A DNA stretch of 64,000 nucleotides from Winogradskyella psychrotolerans (GTDB lineage Bacteria; Bacteroidota; Bacteroidia; Flavobacteriales; Flavobacteriaceae), in the NCBI RefSeq assembly GCF_018860565.1, contig NZ_JAHKPS010000007.1, forward strand, positions 24,014 to 88,013, in the 5' to 3' direction. A program made the position numbers and the translations under genes. The notes beneath the pieces are model-generated. The model saw nothing but the letters and a program-made list of their open reading frames with translations, had not been told where the DNA came from and did no database searches. Below, in pieces: positions 27,291-36,482 of the stretch (the stretch's first letter is position 1; the number at the start of each line of letters is the position of its first letter).

Positions 27291-28182
27291 TATAGTTGTA
27301 TTTTTAATTTTATGTAGCGTGAGTTGCAATCCAATACAAAAACAATTAGACATACAAGGTCATAGAGGATGTAGAGGTTTATTTCCAGAAAATTCCTTGC
27401 TTGCTTTTGAAAAAGCTATTGATTTAGGTGTAACCACTTTAGAGTTAGACATTGTTATCTCTCAAGATAAAAAGGTGGTTGTTTCTCATGAAGCCTATAT
27501 GAATCCGAACATTTGTTATGATACTGAAGGAATGGATATTCCAGATGCATTAAAAACAAAATTTAATTTGTTTAAGATGAATTATAATGAAATTATACAG
27601 TTTGACTGTGGATCAAAATTTCATCCAAGCTTTCCAAATCAAACAAAGATAAAAACATATAAGCCTTTATTGTCTGAAGTATTTGATTTAGTAAAAGCAA
27701 AACAATCAAATGTTAAATTTAATATCGAAATTAAATCGGAACCTCAGTATTATGCGATTTTTACACCAAAACCAAAACCTTATGTGAAATTGGTTTTAGA
27801 TGAAATTAAAGACAACCACATGCTTAATCGTGTTAATCTTCAATCGTTTGATCTAGCAATTCTTGAAGAGGTCAAAAAGCAATTACCAAATATGAAAGTG
27901 GCTTTACTTATTGATGAGAATGAAACAATTGAAGACAAATTAGAAGCATTGTCTTATAAACCAGAGATTATAAGTCCGTACTTTAAATTAGTAACGGCAG
28001 AATCTGTTAGAAGGTATCAAAATAAAGGTTTTTATGTTATTCCTTGGACAATTAACGAAGATCAAGCTATGGAACAAATGTTATCTTTTAATGTAGATGG
28101 CATTATTACAGATTATCCAGATCGTTTAATTAAACTTTTAAAGCAGAAAATGTCTTTACAATGCAGTTCGTCGAGTATTTAG
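27253..28182 (+). CDS. Glycerophosphodiester phosphodiesterase lipoprotein
   Basis: Hydrolyses glycerophosphodiesters to glycerol-3-phosphate. Family signatures: GHRGCRG with PENSLLAF (catalytic His and metal-binding Glu region), LELDIVISQDKKVVVSHE (metal ligands and the second catalytic His). ATG at 27253 (MKNLRFQQ) gives a lipoprotein signal with lipobox VSCN; the earlier ATG at 27187 lies deep in the previous gene and is not preferred. It begins inside the 3' end of the desaturase-like gene in another frame. Lipid metabolism role with its neighbour is plausible. Confidence 0.9.
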   Translation: MKNLRFQQISKTSIVVFLILCSVSCNPIQKQLDIQGHRGCRGLFPENSLLAFEKAIDLGVTTLELDIVISQDKKVVVSHEAYMNPNICYDTEGMDIPDALKTKFNLFKMNYNEIIQFDCGSKFHPSFPNQTKIKTYKPLLSEVFDLVKAKQSNVKFNIEIKSEPQYYAIFTPKPKPYVKLVLDEIKDNHMLNRVNLQSFDLAILEEVKKQLPNMKVALLIDENETIEDKLEALSYKPEIISPYFKLVTAESVRRYQNKGFYVIPWTINEDQAMEQMLSFNVDGIITDYPDRLIKLLKQKMSLQCSSSSI

Positions 28183-28298
28183 AGCAGATAATGTAAGTTA
28201 TATGGCATTTAATCCTAAAACCACCTATGTTTAAAGCGGATTAATTAATTACTATTGAGTTAACACATGCTTTTTTATAACTTAAAGTAAGTTCTATT

Positions 28299-28712
28299 TT
28301 GAAAAATTTTATCCGCATTTGCCTCGTCCTCATTCTTTTATTTTTATTAGGTTTTACACTACAAGCGCAAGAATCTTATGCCAAGCTTGAAAAAAATAGA
28401 AATATTCAAGCTAAAGATTTCATTCATCAATTAAATACAACTAAAGATACTCTGATTTTAAGAAGTGATAAAATCATAAATTCACTTTATACTATAAATC
28501 AAAATTACACACGTGAACTCGATTTTGAAATTGATACAACGGAGTATAGATTACCACTAAATAAATTATCTAAAGGGAAGCATGTTTTTGTAGCAATACA
28601 ATCTCCAAAGCGAATTGTATTTGTTGTTAAAATACTAAAGGATATTCCTAAAAAAGAGCCAGAAGGTATTGTTAACTTAAAGCCCAAAAAGATTGTATTT
28701 GCAACTAATTAA
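28299..28712 (+). CDS. Small exported protein of unknown function
   Basis: Signal peptide of about 26 residues (IRICLVLILLFLLGFTLQAQ) then about 110 residues of mixed alpha/beta with no cysteine and a Lys-rich end. A TTG at 28299 is the only start consistent with the signal peptide. It converges on namZ. Not similar to any family I can name. Confidence 0.65.
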   Translation: MKNFIRICLVLILLFLLGFTLQAQESYAKLEKNRNIQAKDFIHQLNTTKDTLILRSDKIINSLYTINQNYTRELDFEIDTTEYRLPLNKLSKGKHVFVAIQSPKRIVFVVKILKDIPKKEPEGIVNLKPKKIVFATN

Positions 28713-28720
28713 TAGTTCGT

Positions 28721-30037
28721 TTAATTATATATCAAATAATTACGGCGCATTTTTTTGTAAGCATTTATGTCGTCTTTCCAAGTGGCTTTAATTTCATCTT
28801 CTGTTAAGCCAGATTCAATTTGTTGTTGTAATTTATCGGTTCCTGCATGCGTAGTGAAGTTAGAGGTATTAAAAACTTTTGACTTATCTAAAGCATGGTT
28901 AAAAGCATCTATAACATATTTTAAAGTAAAACTGCGCTCTACTTTTATTTCAGATAAATCAACACCATAACAAGTTTCATTCTGGTGCTTTGGGTACTTA
29001 GAACCAAAATTTGCAACAGGTGTATAGCTAAATTTAAAATGATTTTTGTCTAAAAATGGTGCGCCAAAACGTTGAAACTGAAATTCTGTACCTCTTCCTG
29101 CATTAATATTTGTGCCTTCAAACAAACCTAAACTAGGATATAATACTATTGATTGGTCGTTAGGTAAATTTGGTGAAGGTCTTATAGGTAAGCTATATGT
29201 GCTATCATGTTTGTAATTTTTCATTTCAATAATTGTAATGTCACAAGTTTTACCGTTAGTAAGCCAAGCTTCACCATTAATCATTTTTGCGTATTCCCCA
29301 ATGGTCATACCATGAATTAAAGGAATAGGGTGCATTCCTAAAAAGCTACTGTGCTTTTTTTCTAAAACAGGACCATCTATATAATTGCCATTTGGATTAG
29401 GCCGATCTAAAATTAATAATGGAATATTTTGCTCGGCACAAGCTTCCATTATATAGTGTAATGTAGAAATATAAGTGTAAAAACGTACTCCAACATCTTG
29501 TATGTCAAAAACCAAAATATCTACATCTTTAAGATGTGACGTCGTTGGTTTTTTATGTTTGCCATGTAACGAATAAACAGGTAGCCCTGTTTTGGTGTCC
29601 ATACCATCTTTTACTAATTCACCAGCATCTGCTGTGCCTCTAAAACCATGCTCTGGAGCAAAAACGTTTTTGATATTAATATTTAAATGTAGTAAAGAAT
29701 CTACAATATGAGTATAAGAAAAATCATGGGGAGTTTCAATATTTTTAAAAATAACACTTGTCTGATTTGCAACTACAGCTACGCGTTTATCTTTTAATAA
29801 AGGTAGGTATAACTCAGTTCTATTTGCTGCTACAATAATGTTTTCCTCCTGCATTGTTGTATTGAATGTGCCATGCTGAGCTTGAGTAAAGGCAGTTAAA
29901 GTATCTGTGTTTACTGACATTTTACCTTTAGAGTCGCCTGCTTCAGACTTAATTCTATTTCCACAAGAAAATGTAAGGAAGCATATCCCAATAATTATCG
30001 AGAATAAAACTGTATTTTTGACATCCTTTAAAAGCAT
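28721..30037 (-). CDS. namZ: NamZ/YbbC-type (DUF1343) exo-N-acetylmuramidase, lipoprotein
   Basis: DUF1343 family, whose B. subtilis member NamZ releases MurNAc from the non-reducing end of peptidoglycan fragments. Seen: conserved early motif VVANQTSV, FAPEHGFRG, DIQDVGVRFYTYISTLHYIMEAC, DRPNPNG and FEGTNINAGRGTEFQF. The N terminus is a lipoprotein signal with lipobox TFSCG. At 438 residues it is slightly long because of a linker after the lipid anchor. Role in cell-wall turnover or MurNAc salvage is inferred from family. Confidence 0.9.
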   Translation of the reverse strand: MLLKDVKNTVLFSIIIGICFLTFSCGNRIKSEAGDSKGKMSVNTDTLTAFTQAQHGTFNTTMQEENIIVAANRTELYLPLLKDKRVAVVANQTSVIFKNIETPHDFSYTHIVDSLLHLNINIKNVFAPEHGFRGTADAGELVKDGMDTKTGLPVYSLHGKHKKPTTSHLKDVDILVFDIQDVGVRFYTYISTLHYIMEACAEQNIPLLILDRPNPNGNYIDGPVLEKKHSSFLGMHPIPLIHGMTIGEYAKMINGEAWLTNGKTCDITIIEMKNYKHDSTYSLPIRPSPNLPNDQSIVLYPSLGLFEGTNINAGRGTEFQFQRFGAPFLDKNHFKFSYTPVANFGSKYPKHQNETCYGVDLSEIKVERSFTLKYVIDAFNHALDKSKVFNTSNFTTHAGTDKLQQQIESGLTEDEIKATWKDDINAYKKMRRNYLIYN

Positions 30038-30046
30038 AGAGTAGGT

Positions 30047-31279
30047 TTGAATTTTGAGTTATTTATAGCTAAACGTATAATTGGTAATAAAACGTATAAA
30101 AGTAGTGTTTCGGCACCAATAATTAAAATTGGTATCGCAGCAATTGCTATTGGTATTATTGTAATGCTTATTGCTATTGCAACAGGTTTGGGTTTACAGC
30201 AAAAAATTAGAGATAAAGTTGTGGCTTTTAACGGCCATATAGAAATTACTAATTATGATACAAACGCTTCGGACGAATCTCAAGTACCAATTTCAATTAA
30301 CCAAGAGTTTTATCCTAATTTTGATGATGTAGAAGGAGTAAAACATATACAAGGAGTCGCTACAAAATTTGCTGTAATTAGAACTGAAACCAATTTTGAA
30401 GGTGTTGTTGTAAAAGGAGTAGGGGCCGACTATAATTGGGACTATTTTAAAGAATTTTTAGTTGAAGGACGATTACCTGATTTTACACAAAAGCAAAATG
30501 AGGAAATTTTAATCTCTAAATACCTAGCAAATCGTTTAGAATTTAAAGTTGGAGATAAATTTCAAACCTTATTTGGAAACCCATTAAATGATAGACCACG
30601 TATTATTAATTATGAAATTGTGGGCATATATAATTCTGGATTTCAAGAATTAGATGCCAAATTTTGTATTGCAGATTTAAGACACATACAGCGTATTAAT
30701 AAATGGAAAGCTGACGAAATAGGAAGTTTTGAAGTTTTTATTGATGATTTTTCTCAAGTCGAAGAAAAAGCAATTGAGGTATTTAAATCGGTTCCTTCAG
30801 TATTGAATGCAACATCTATTACACGAAAATATTATACCGTTTTTGAATGGATTAAGATTTTTGATAACAATACCTACGGTATCATAGTTATTATGATTGT
30901 TGTTGCTGGTATAAATATGATTACAGCCTTATTAGTTCTAATCTTAGAACGTACAGCCATGATAGGGATTTTAAAAGCTTTAGGAAGTTCAAATTGGACA
31001 ATTAGAAAGGTGTTTCTTTATAACGCGTCTTACTTAATTGGTTTAGGTTTACTTTGGGGAAATATTATTGGTTTAGGAGTGTTATTTGCTCAGAAGTATT
31101 TAAAATTATTTCCTCTAAATCCAGACACATACTATGTAAGTACTGCTCCTGTTTATATTGGTTGGGATTATATTATACTACTTAATATTGGCACATTTAT
31201 AGTCTGTTTATTAATGCTATTAATTCCTTCAGTAATTATTTCTAAGATTTCGCCAGTTAAAGCTATACGATTCGATTAA
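30047..31279 (+). CDS. FtsX/LolE-like ABC transporter permease
   Basis: Lipoprotein-release or MacB-type permease with four membrane helices: one near residue 25-50 (AAIAIGIIVMLIAIATGLG) and three at the C-terminal FtsX domain (NTYGIIVIMIVVAGINMITALLVL, LIGLGLLWGNIIGLGVLF, and YIILLNIGTFIVCLLMLLIPSV). The periplasmic MacB_PCD domain lies between. It starts at a TTG at 30047, 10 nt from the divergent NamZ gene. No ATPase partner is adjacent, so the LolD-type subunit must be elsewhere. Confidence 0.88.
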   Translation: MNFELFIAKRIIGNKTYKSSVSAPIIKIGIAAIAIGIIVMLIAIATGLGLQQKIRDKVVAFNGHIEITNYDTNASDESQVPISINQEFYPNFDDVEGVKHIQGVATKFAVIRTETNFEGVVVKGVGADYNWDYFKEFLVEGRLPDFTQKQNEEILISKYLANRLEFKVGDKFQTLFGNPLNDRPRIINYEIVGIYNSGFQELDAKFCIADLRHIQRINKWKADEIGSFEVFIDDFSQVEEKAIEVFKSVPSVLNATSITRKYYTVFEWIKIFDNNTYGIIVIMIVVAGINMITALLVLILERTAMIGILKALGSSNWTIRKVFLYNASYLIGLGLLWGNIIGLGVLFAQKYLKLFPLNPDTYYVSTAPVYIGWDYIILLNIGTFIVCLLMLLIPSVIISKISPVKAIRFD

Positions 31280-31380
31280 TATTCAGTTATAAGCATTAGA
31301 GAGGTACAGCTATAATTGTTTTATTAAAGACTAATCACTATAATAACGAACTTTTAACTTTATACTTTTAACTTTTCACT

Positions 31381-31388
31381 TATTTTTG
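31381..31388 (+). promoter_or_regulatory. Candidate -7 element of cysteine synthase gene
   Basis: TATTTTTG matches TAnnTTTG and lies 18 bases before the ATG at 31406. The -33 region is AT-rich without a clear TTG. Confidence 0.4.
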
Positions 31389-31405
31389 CAATCTGAAAAA
31401 TTACT

Positions 31406-32386
31406 ATGGACTACGCAGAAAATATATTAGGTACAATAGGAAATACACCATTAGTTAAAATGAATAAACTAGTGAAAGATTTACCTTGTTTAGTACTTGC
31501 TAAATACGAAACTTTTAACCCAGGAAATTCAGTTAAAGACCGTATGGCTTTGCAGATGATTGAAGATGCAGAAGCAGATGGACGATTAAAGCCTGGAGGA
31601 ACAATCATTGAAGGGACATCTGGAAACACAGGCATGGGATTGGCTTTAGCTGCTATAGTAAAAGGTTACAAATGTATTTTTGTAATGGCAGATAAACAAT
31701 CTAAAGAAAAAGTAGATATTATGCGTGCTGTTGGAGCAGAAGTTATAGTATGTCCAACTGCAGTAGAACCAGATGATCCAAGAAGTTATTATTCTGTATC
31801 AAAACGATTAGGAGAAGAAACACCAAATTCTTGGTATGTAAACCAATATGACAATCCAAGTAATGCCAAAGCGCATTACGAAAGTACAGGCCCAGAAATC
31901 TGGAAACAAACAGATGGCAAGATCACTCATTTTGTGGTTGGTGTTGGTACTGGTGGAACTATTTCTGGTGTTGGAAAATACCTAAAAGAACAAAACCCAA
32001 ATATTAAAGTTTGGGGAGTAGATACTTATGGTTCGGTATTTAAAAAATACCATGAAACCGGAATTTTTGATGAAAATGAAATCTATCCTTACGTTACCGA
32101 AGGTATAGGAGAAGATATCTTACCAAAAAATGTGGATTTTGATATTATTGATGGCTTTACTAAGGTAACCGATAAAGATGCTTGTGTTTACACACAACGT
32201 TTAGCTAAGGAAGAAGGGATGTTTTTAGGGAATTCTGCAGGTTCTGCTATAAAAGGAGTATTGCAATTAAAAGAGCATTTTAAACCAGACGATGTTGTTG
32301 TGGTTTTATTTCATGATCATGGAAGTCGTTATGTTGGTAAAATGTTTAATGACGATTGGATGCGTGAGATGGGTTACATCGATTAA
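31406..32386 (+). CDS. cysM: Cysteine synthase / PLP-dependent beta-replacing enzyme
   Basis: PLP-dependent enzyme of the O-acetylserine sulfhydrylase/cystathionine beta-synthase family. Motifs: PLP-lysine PGNSVKDR, GTSGNTG substrate loop, GTGGTISG phosphate loop and the C-terminal EGMFLGNSAGSAIKG. Length 326. Without a heme domain or CBS domains it is more likely a cysteine synthase than a full cystathionine beta-synthase. It is followed by a REP-like palindrome and a strong terminator, so it is monocistronic. Confidence 0.9.
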   Translation: MDYAENILGTIGNTPLVKMNKLVKDLPCLVLAKYETFNPGNSVKDRMALQMIEDAEADGRLKPGGTIIEGTSGNTGMGLALAAIVKGYKCIFVMADKQSKEKVDIMRAVGAEVIVCPTAVEPDDPRSYYSVSKRLGEETPNSWYVNQYDNPSNAKAHYESTGPEIWKQTDGKITHFVVGVGTGGTISGVGKYLKEQNPNIKVWGVDTYGSVFKKYHETGIFDENEIYPYVTEGIGEDILPKNVDFDIIDGFTKVTDKDACVYTQRLAKEEGMFLGNSAGSAIKGVLQLKEHFKPDDVVVVLFHDHGSRYVGKMFNDDWMREMGYID

Positions 32387-32388
32387 CA

Positions 32389-32414
32389 AATTCCTGCGAA
32401 GACAGGAATCTCAT
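32389..32414. repeat. REP-like palindrome (ATTCCTGC family)
   Basis: Core ATTCCTGC-GAAG-ACAGGAAT followed by CTCAT, immediately after the cysteine synthase stop; same family as 12502-12575. Confidence 0.75.
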
Positions 32415-32424
32415 TATATAAAAA

Positions 32425-32454
32425 AAATCCTGATTTCATTATCAGGATTTTTTT
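32425..32454 (+). terminator. Intrinsic terminator
   Basis: Perfect 10-bp stem AAATCCTGAT/ATCAGGATTT with a 6-base loop and a T tract, 38 nt after the cysteine synthase gene. Confidence 0.93.
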
Positions 32455-32600
32455 GTTTAACCCCCTTTTGAAAGGGCTAATCATCACTATTTGCTTTATT
32501 TTCAATTTAATAGTAATTGATTCAATGTTATTTCCTTCTTAATTCATCATAGTTGGCAGAAGCATTTACCTACCTTCACCCAAAAGGGAAACCAACTATA

Positions 32601-33667
32601 ATGATAGATCTTAAAATAAATAAACCATAACCATTTTTACCGCTAAAAGATGTCACTATATATAATAATAGAGGAGAAGACATAAAAAGTATTATTAATG
32701 TACTAGAAGCAGGTAATCCTGTTTTAATTACCGAGTTTTATAATAACGGATCTGTATTGCTAAGTGGTTTACAAGAACATCTAAACAGAACATTACCTAA
32801 TACATCATTTAAGGAGCAACGTGCATATCGTGCAGTTTATCATAAGCTTTCCAATCTTATAATTGTAGAAATTGAAAATCATAAACTAGTAGCAAAGAAG
32901 GCTCCTGTTGTTGGCTGGTTTAAAAAATTATATCCAGAAACGAGCGATTTTTTATTAACCCTTCCACAAGTACAAGGTTTAAACAGTGCTTGGCAGTGGT
33001 ACACAAACGGGATAACAATACCAGGATTGCGAAATAAAATTCATCCGTATTATGGAACGTATTTTCCAACACGCTTTGAACATTTAGAATTGTTTGATAA
33101 TTGGTTAAAACGTTACAGTGGTCCTAAAAAATCTGCAATAGATGTTGGAGTTGGTAGTGGTATTTTAGCATTACAAATGGTAAAGCATGGATTTCAAAAG
33201 GTTTTTGCAACAGATACAAATCCTAATGCTATAATTGGTTTAACAGAAATGATGGGAGATACCAAACTGTCTCGAAAAATAGAACTCGACTTTGGATCGC
33301 TTTTTGGCAAATGGAAAAATAAAACAGAACTCATTGTTTTTAATCCGCCTTGGTTAGCCGAAACACGAGGTTTAAATAATTTAGATGCAGCTATTTATTA
33401 TAATGATACTTTGTTTTAGACTTTTTTCAAGCCGCAAAGCAAATGTTATTGCCAGATGGAAAGTTGGTACTTATCTTCTCTAATTTTGCACAAATTACAG
33501 GTGTAGCCAAATCCAATCCTATTGAACAAGAAATAGCTAAGGGTGGACGGTTTCAGTTAGAAAAGTGTTATAAGAAAAACGTTAAAAAAGGATCAGAAAA
33601 AACAAAGCGTAGCTTACAGTATAGAGAGACTGAAGAAGTAGAGCTTTGGGTGTTAACATATATTTAA
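32601..33667 (+). pseudogene. Broken SAM-dependent methyltransferase gene (nonsense + frameshift)
   Basis: One methyltransferase gene (about 355 codons) carries two lesions. Reading from the ATG at 32601 gives MIDLKINKP then an in-frame TAA at 32628-32630, after which coding sequence continues (LKDVTIYNNRGEDIKSI and on). The frame then runs with motif I AIDVGVGSGILAL and FNPPWLAE to YYNDTLF and stops at 33417-33419; the expected continuation DFFQAAKQMLLPDGKLVLIFSN is in the +2 frame and ends at 33667. A single T lost from the run at 33414-33417 would account for the second lesion. NPPW is typical of methyltransferases acting on planar nitrogens (for example HemK-type). Could be sequencing error. 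Confidence 0.85.
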
Positions 33668-33670
33668 TGA

Positions 33671-33726
33671 GCGGTTTTGTTATTGATGCTATAATTAGAA
33701 CCGAATTTATAGCATACAAAATACGG
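33671..33726. repeat. Imperfect hairpin in intergenic region
   Basis: ATGCTATAA (33686-33694) pairs with TTATAGCAT (33707-33715), and outer TTTTGT/ACAAAA arms extend the dyad. It sits between the broken methyltransferase and the DUF2851 gene. Nothing else is seen between 33668 and 33823. Confidence 0.5.
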
Positions 33727-33823
33727 TTAAAATGCTTTTAAGGCCATTGTAACATGTTTGTTTCTTTGGCTTTAGGTCTTTTTTAAGTATTGAAATTTAG
33801 AATTATTTTTCTATTTTTAGTAT

Positions 33824-35095
33824 ATGCAAGAAGACTTCCTTCATTATATATGGAAACACAAATCCTTTGATACATCTTTGTTAAAAACAACAAAAGGTGA
33901 GTCTATTGCTATTGCTAATTTAGGACAACACAATCATAATGCTGGTCCAGATTTCTTCAACGCACAAATAAGTATTGCTAATCAACTTTGGGCTGGTAAT
34001 GTCGAGATTCATATAAAATCTTCAGATTGGTATGTGCATAATCATGAAGTTGATAGGGCTTATGATAATGTTATTCTTCATGTCGTTTGGGAACACGATA
34101 CCGAAATCTTTAGAAAAGATAATTCAGAAATTCCAACCTTAGAATTAAAACATTACGTAGATAAAAGTTTAGTCAATAATTATCAAAAACTCATGCAATC
34201 TAAATCATGGATTAATTGTGAAACAAGTTTCTCTGAGGTGGATGATTTTTCACTTAATAATTGGTTAGAACGCTTATATATAGAACGTTTAGAGCGAAAA
34301 TCTGAAGAGATCCAATATTTATTAAACTCTTCTCATAACAATTGGGAAGCAGTTTTGTTTAAAATGCTAACTAAAAATTTTGGACTTAAAGTAAATGGTG
34401 AATCGTTTTTAAGTTTAGCTCATTCGTTTAAGTTTTCAATAGTAAGAAAACTTCAAAAGGATATTTTAGATTTAGAAGCTTTATTTTTTGGACAAGCAAA
34501 ACTACTTAATGACGATGTACAAGAGGCGTATTATTTAAATCTTCAAAAACGGTATCAGTTTTTAAAACAAAAATTCAAACTAACACATCAAGGAGTGTTG
34601 CCATTACAGTTTTTTAGGTTAAGGCCATCAAATTTCCCAACTGTTAGACTATCGCAATTAGCAATGCTTTATAACGTAAATACGAGCTTATTTTCAGAAA
34701 TTATAACAGCAAAAACCAAAGAAGACGTTTATAACCTGTTTAATATTGAAACATCTGAATTTTGGAAATCGCATTATACTTTTTCTAAAAAGTCTAAGAC
34801 TTCAAAAAAAGCATTATCTAAATCATTTATAGATTTATTAATCATTAATACTATAATTCCTTTGCAATTTAGTTATGCTAAAGTGCAAGGAAAACCAATA
34901 GAGGACCATGTGTTTGATTTTATGAAACAAATGAATGCTGAAAAAAATAGTATTGTCTCTAAGTTCTTGGATTTAAAACCTATAGAGAAAACAGCATTGA
35001 CTTCACAAGCCTTGTTACAGTTGAAGCAAAATTATTGTGATAAAAATAAGTGCTTACAATGTGCAATAGGTAATCGTCTAATCGTGAAATATTAA
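33824..35095 (+). CDS. DUF2851 family protein
   Basis: Full-length (423 residues) member of DUF2851, a Bacteroidota-specific family: N-terminal EDFLHYIWKHKSFD, the conserved GPDFFNAQI, GNVEIHIKSSDWYVH and DNVILHVVWEHD motifs, and a C-terminal Cys cluster (CDKNKCLQCAIGN). The N-terminal core looks nuclease-like in its acidic and His-rich motifs, but I do not know an assay. The next gene starts 12 nt downstream. Confidence 0.88.
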   Translation: MQEDFLHYIWKHKSFDTSLLKTTKGESIAIANLGQHNHNAGPDFFNAQISIANQLWAGNVEIHIKSSDWYVHNHEVDRAYDNVILHVVWEHDTEIFRKDNSEIPTLELKHYVDKSLVNNYQKLMQSKSWINCETSFSEVDDFSLNNWLERLYIERLERKSEEIQYLLNSSHNNWEAVLFKMLTKNFGLKVNGESFLSLAHSFKFSIVRKLQKDILDLEALFFGQAKLLNDDVQEAYYLNLQKRYQFLKQKFKLTHQGVLPLQFFRLRPSNFPTVRLSQLAMLYNVNTSLFSEIITAKTKEDVYNLFNIETSEFWKSHYTFSKKSKTSKKALSKSFIDLLIINTIIPLQFSYAKVQGKPIEDHVFDFMKQMNAEKNSIVSKFLDLKPIEKTALTSQALLQLKQNYCDKNKCLQCAIGNRLIVKY

Positions 35096-35107
35096 CTAAC
35101 TTGCAGT

Positions 35108-35335
35108 ATGAAATGGTTCTATAATCTATTATTATACTTTCAAAAACGAGGTTATTACGTTTGCCAACGTATTGCAGACCGTTTGGGAATTAGAGCTAAA
35201 ATTGTGAGAACGTCTTTTATGTATCTCACTTTCGTAACCGTTGGTTTTGGTTTTGCATTATATTTATTCTTAGCCTTTTGGATGCGTATTAAAGATATCG
35301 TTTATACCAAACGTTCTTCAGTCTTCGATTTATAA
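35108..35335 (+). CDS. PspC-domain small membrane protein
   Basis: Single PspC-type domain of 75 residues: VCQRIADRLGIRAKIVRTSFMYLTFVTVGFG followed by one membrane helix ending FLAFWMRIKD. PspC proteins take part in envelope-stress signalling in proteobacteria; a role here is only inferred. It lies between DUF2851 and the K+-channel gene with gaps of about 12-14 nt, implying cotranscription. Confidence 0.87.
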   Translation: MKWFYNLLLYFQKRGYYVCQRIADRLGIRAKIVRTSFMYLTFVTVGFGFALYLFLAFWMRIKDIVYTKRSSVFDL

Positions 35336-35349
35336 TTACATAATATTAA

Positions 35350-36372
35350 ATGGATAATCCGCTTTTAAGACTTTATAGATCTAAAATTTACACAGCTGTA
35401 ATGATGCTGGTATTTTTATTGTGTATTGGAGTTTTAGGATATAGATTTATCTCCGGTTATCAATGGCTTGATGCTATTTATATGACTGTAATAACTGTAA
35501 CCACTGTTGGTTTTGCAGAAGTCATCCCTCTTGATCCACAATCTAAGATCTTTACTATTTTTTTAATTTTAACTAGTGTAGTCATTGTTGGTTATGCAAT
35601 TTCAATCATCACGGATTATATTCTCAGTAGAAATAATTTTGAAGACATAAAACAACGTAAAATGCAAAAGAAAATTGATGCGATGTCTAACCATATTATT
35701 ATTTGTGGTTATGGACGAAATGGAAAACAAGCTGCTAAAAAACTATTAGCTTATGATAAACCTTTTGTAATTATTGAAAGAGACAAAGAGATTATTGAAA
35801 AGTTTCAAGAAAATAATATTCCTTTCGTATTTGGAAATGCTAATGAAGATGAAGTACTTTTTGAAGCTGGTATAGAAAAAGCAAGTACTCTAATTAGTGC
35901 ACTACCAAGTGATGCCGATAATTTGTTTGTGGTACTTTCTGCACGACAAATTAATTCAAAACTCACCATAATTAGTAGAGCTTCAGAGGAAACGTCTTAT
36001 AATAAATTAAAGTTAGCTGGTGCCAATAATGTCATTTTGCCAGATAGAATTGGTGGTGACCATATGGCGTCTTTAGTTGTGATTCCTGATTTAATTGAGT
36101 TTATTGATAATTTAGGTGTTGTTGGCGAGCGTAATATTAATATTGAAGAAATTAAAGTAGAACAACTTTATAATATTAATGAAGTAAAAACAATTAGAGA
36201 TTTAGATTTACGTCGTAAAACAGGTTGTACTGTCATTGGATTTAAAGATGATAAAGGCGACTATATTGTTAATCCTGAAGCAGAAACTAAATTAATTGCT
36301 GGCTCAAAAATCATTGTTTTAGGAAGACCAGAACAGATTATGAAATTGAATTCTCAGTACAATATTGAATGA
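35350..36372 (+). CDS. Two-TM potassium-channel-like protein with TrkA-N/C domains
   Basis: Layout: two membrane helices with a pore loop (residues about 15-85), then TrkA-N (RCK) nucleotide-binding domain with GYGRNGKQAAKKLL and an acidic residue in VIIERD, then TrkA-C near the C terminus (residues about 255-335). The filter sequence in the pore is TVTTVGFAEV where K+ channels have TVGYGD or TVGFGE. So the gate family is clear but the second filter glycine is Ala, and K+ selectivity is not assured. A terminator candidate follows. Confidence 0.9.
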   Translation: MDNPLLRLYRSKIYTAVMMLVFLLCIGVLGYRFISGYQWLDAIYMTVITVTTVGFAEVIPLDPQSKIFTIFLILTSVVIVGYAISIITDYILSRNNFEDIKQRKMQKKIDAMSNHIIICGYGRNGKQAAKKLLAYDKPFVIIERDKEIIEKFQENNIPFVFGNANEDEVLFEAGIEKASTLISALPSDADNLFVVLSARQINSKLTIISRASEETSYNKLKLAGANNVILPDRIGGDHMASLVVIPDLIEFIDNLGVVGERNINIEEIKVEQLYNINEVKTIRDLDLRRKTGCTVIGFKDDKGDYIVNPEAETKLIAGSKIIVLGRPEQIMKLNSQYNIE

Positions 36373-36388
36373 TCAATACATTCATTTT

Positions 36389-36422
36389 ATGAGTCTATAC
36401 TTTACAAGCTCATTTTTTTTTT
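36389..36422 (+). terminator. Weak intrinsic terminator after the channel gene
   Basis: ATGAG pairs with CTCAT (an extra CT/AG pair set may extend it) followed by at least nine T. The stem is short. Confidence 0.5.
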
Positions 36423-36482
36423 GCATCTTGTCATCTTTAAAAAGCAATAACTAACCATTAAACTAACTAATAACTATAACTC

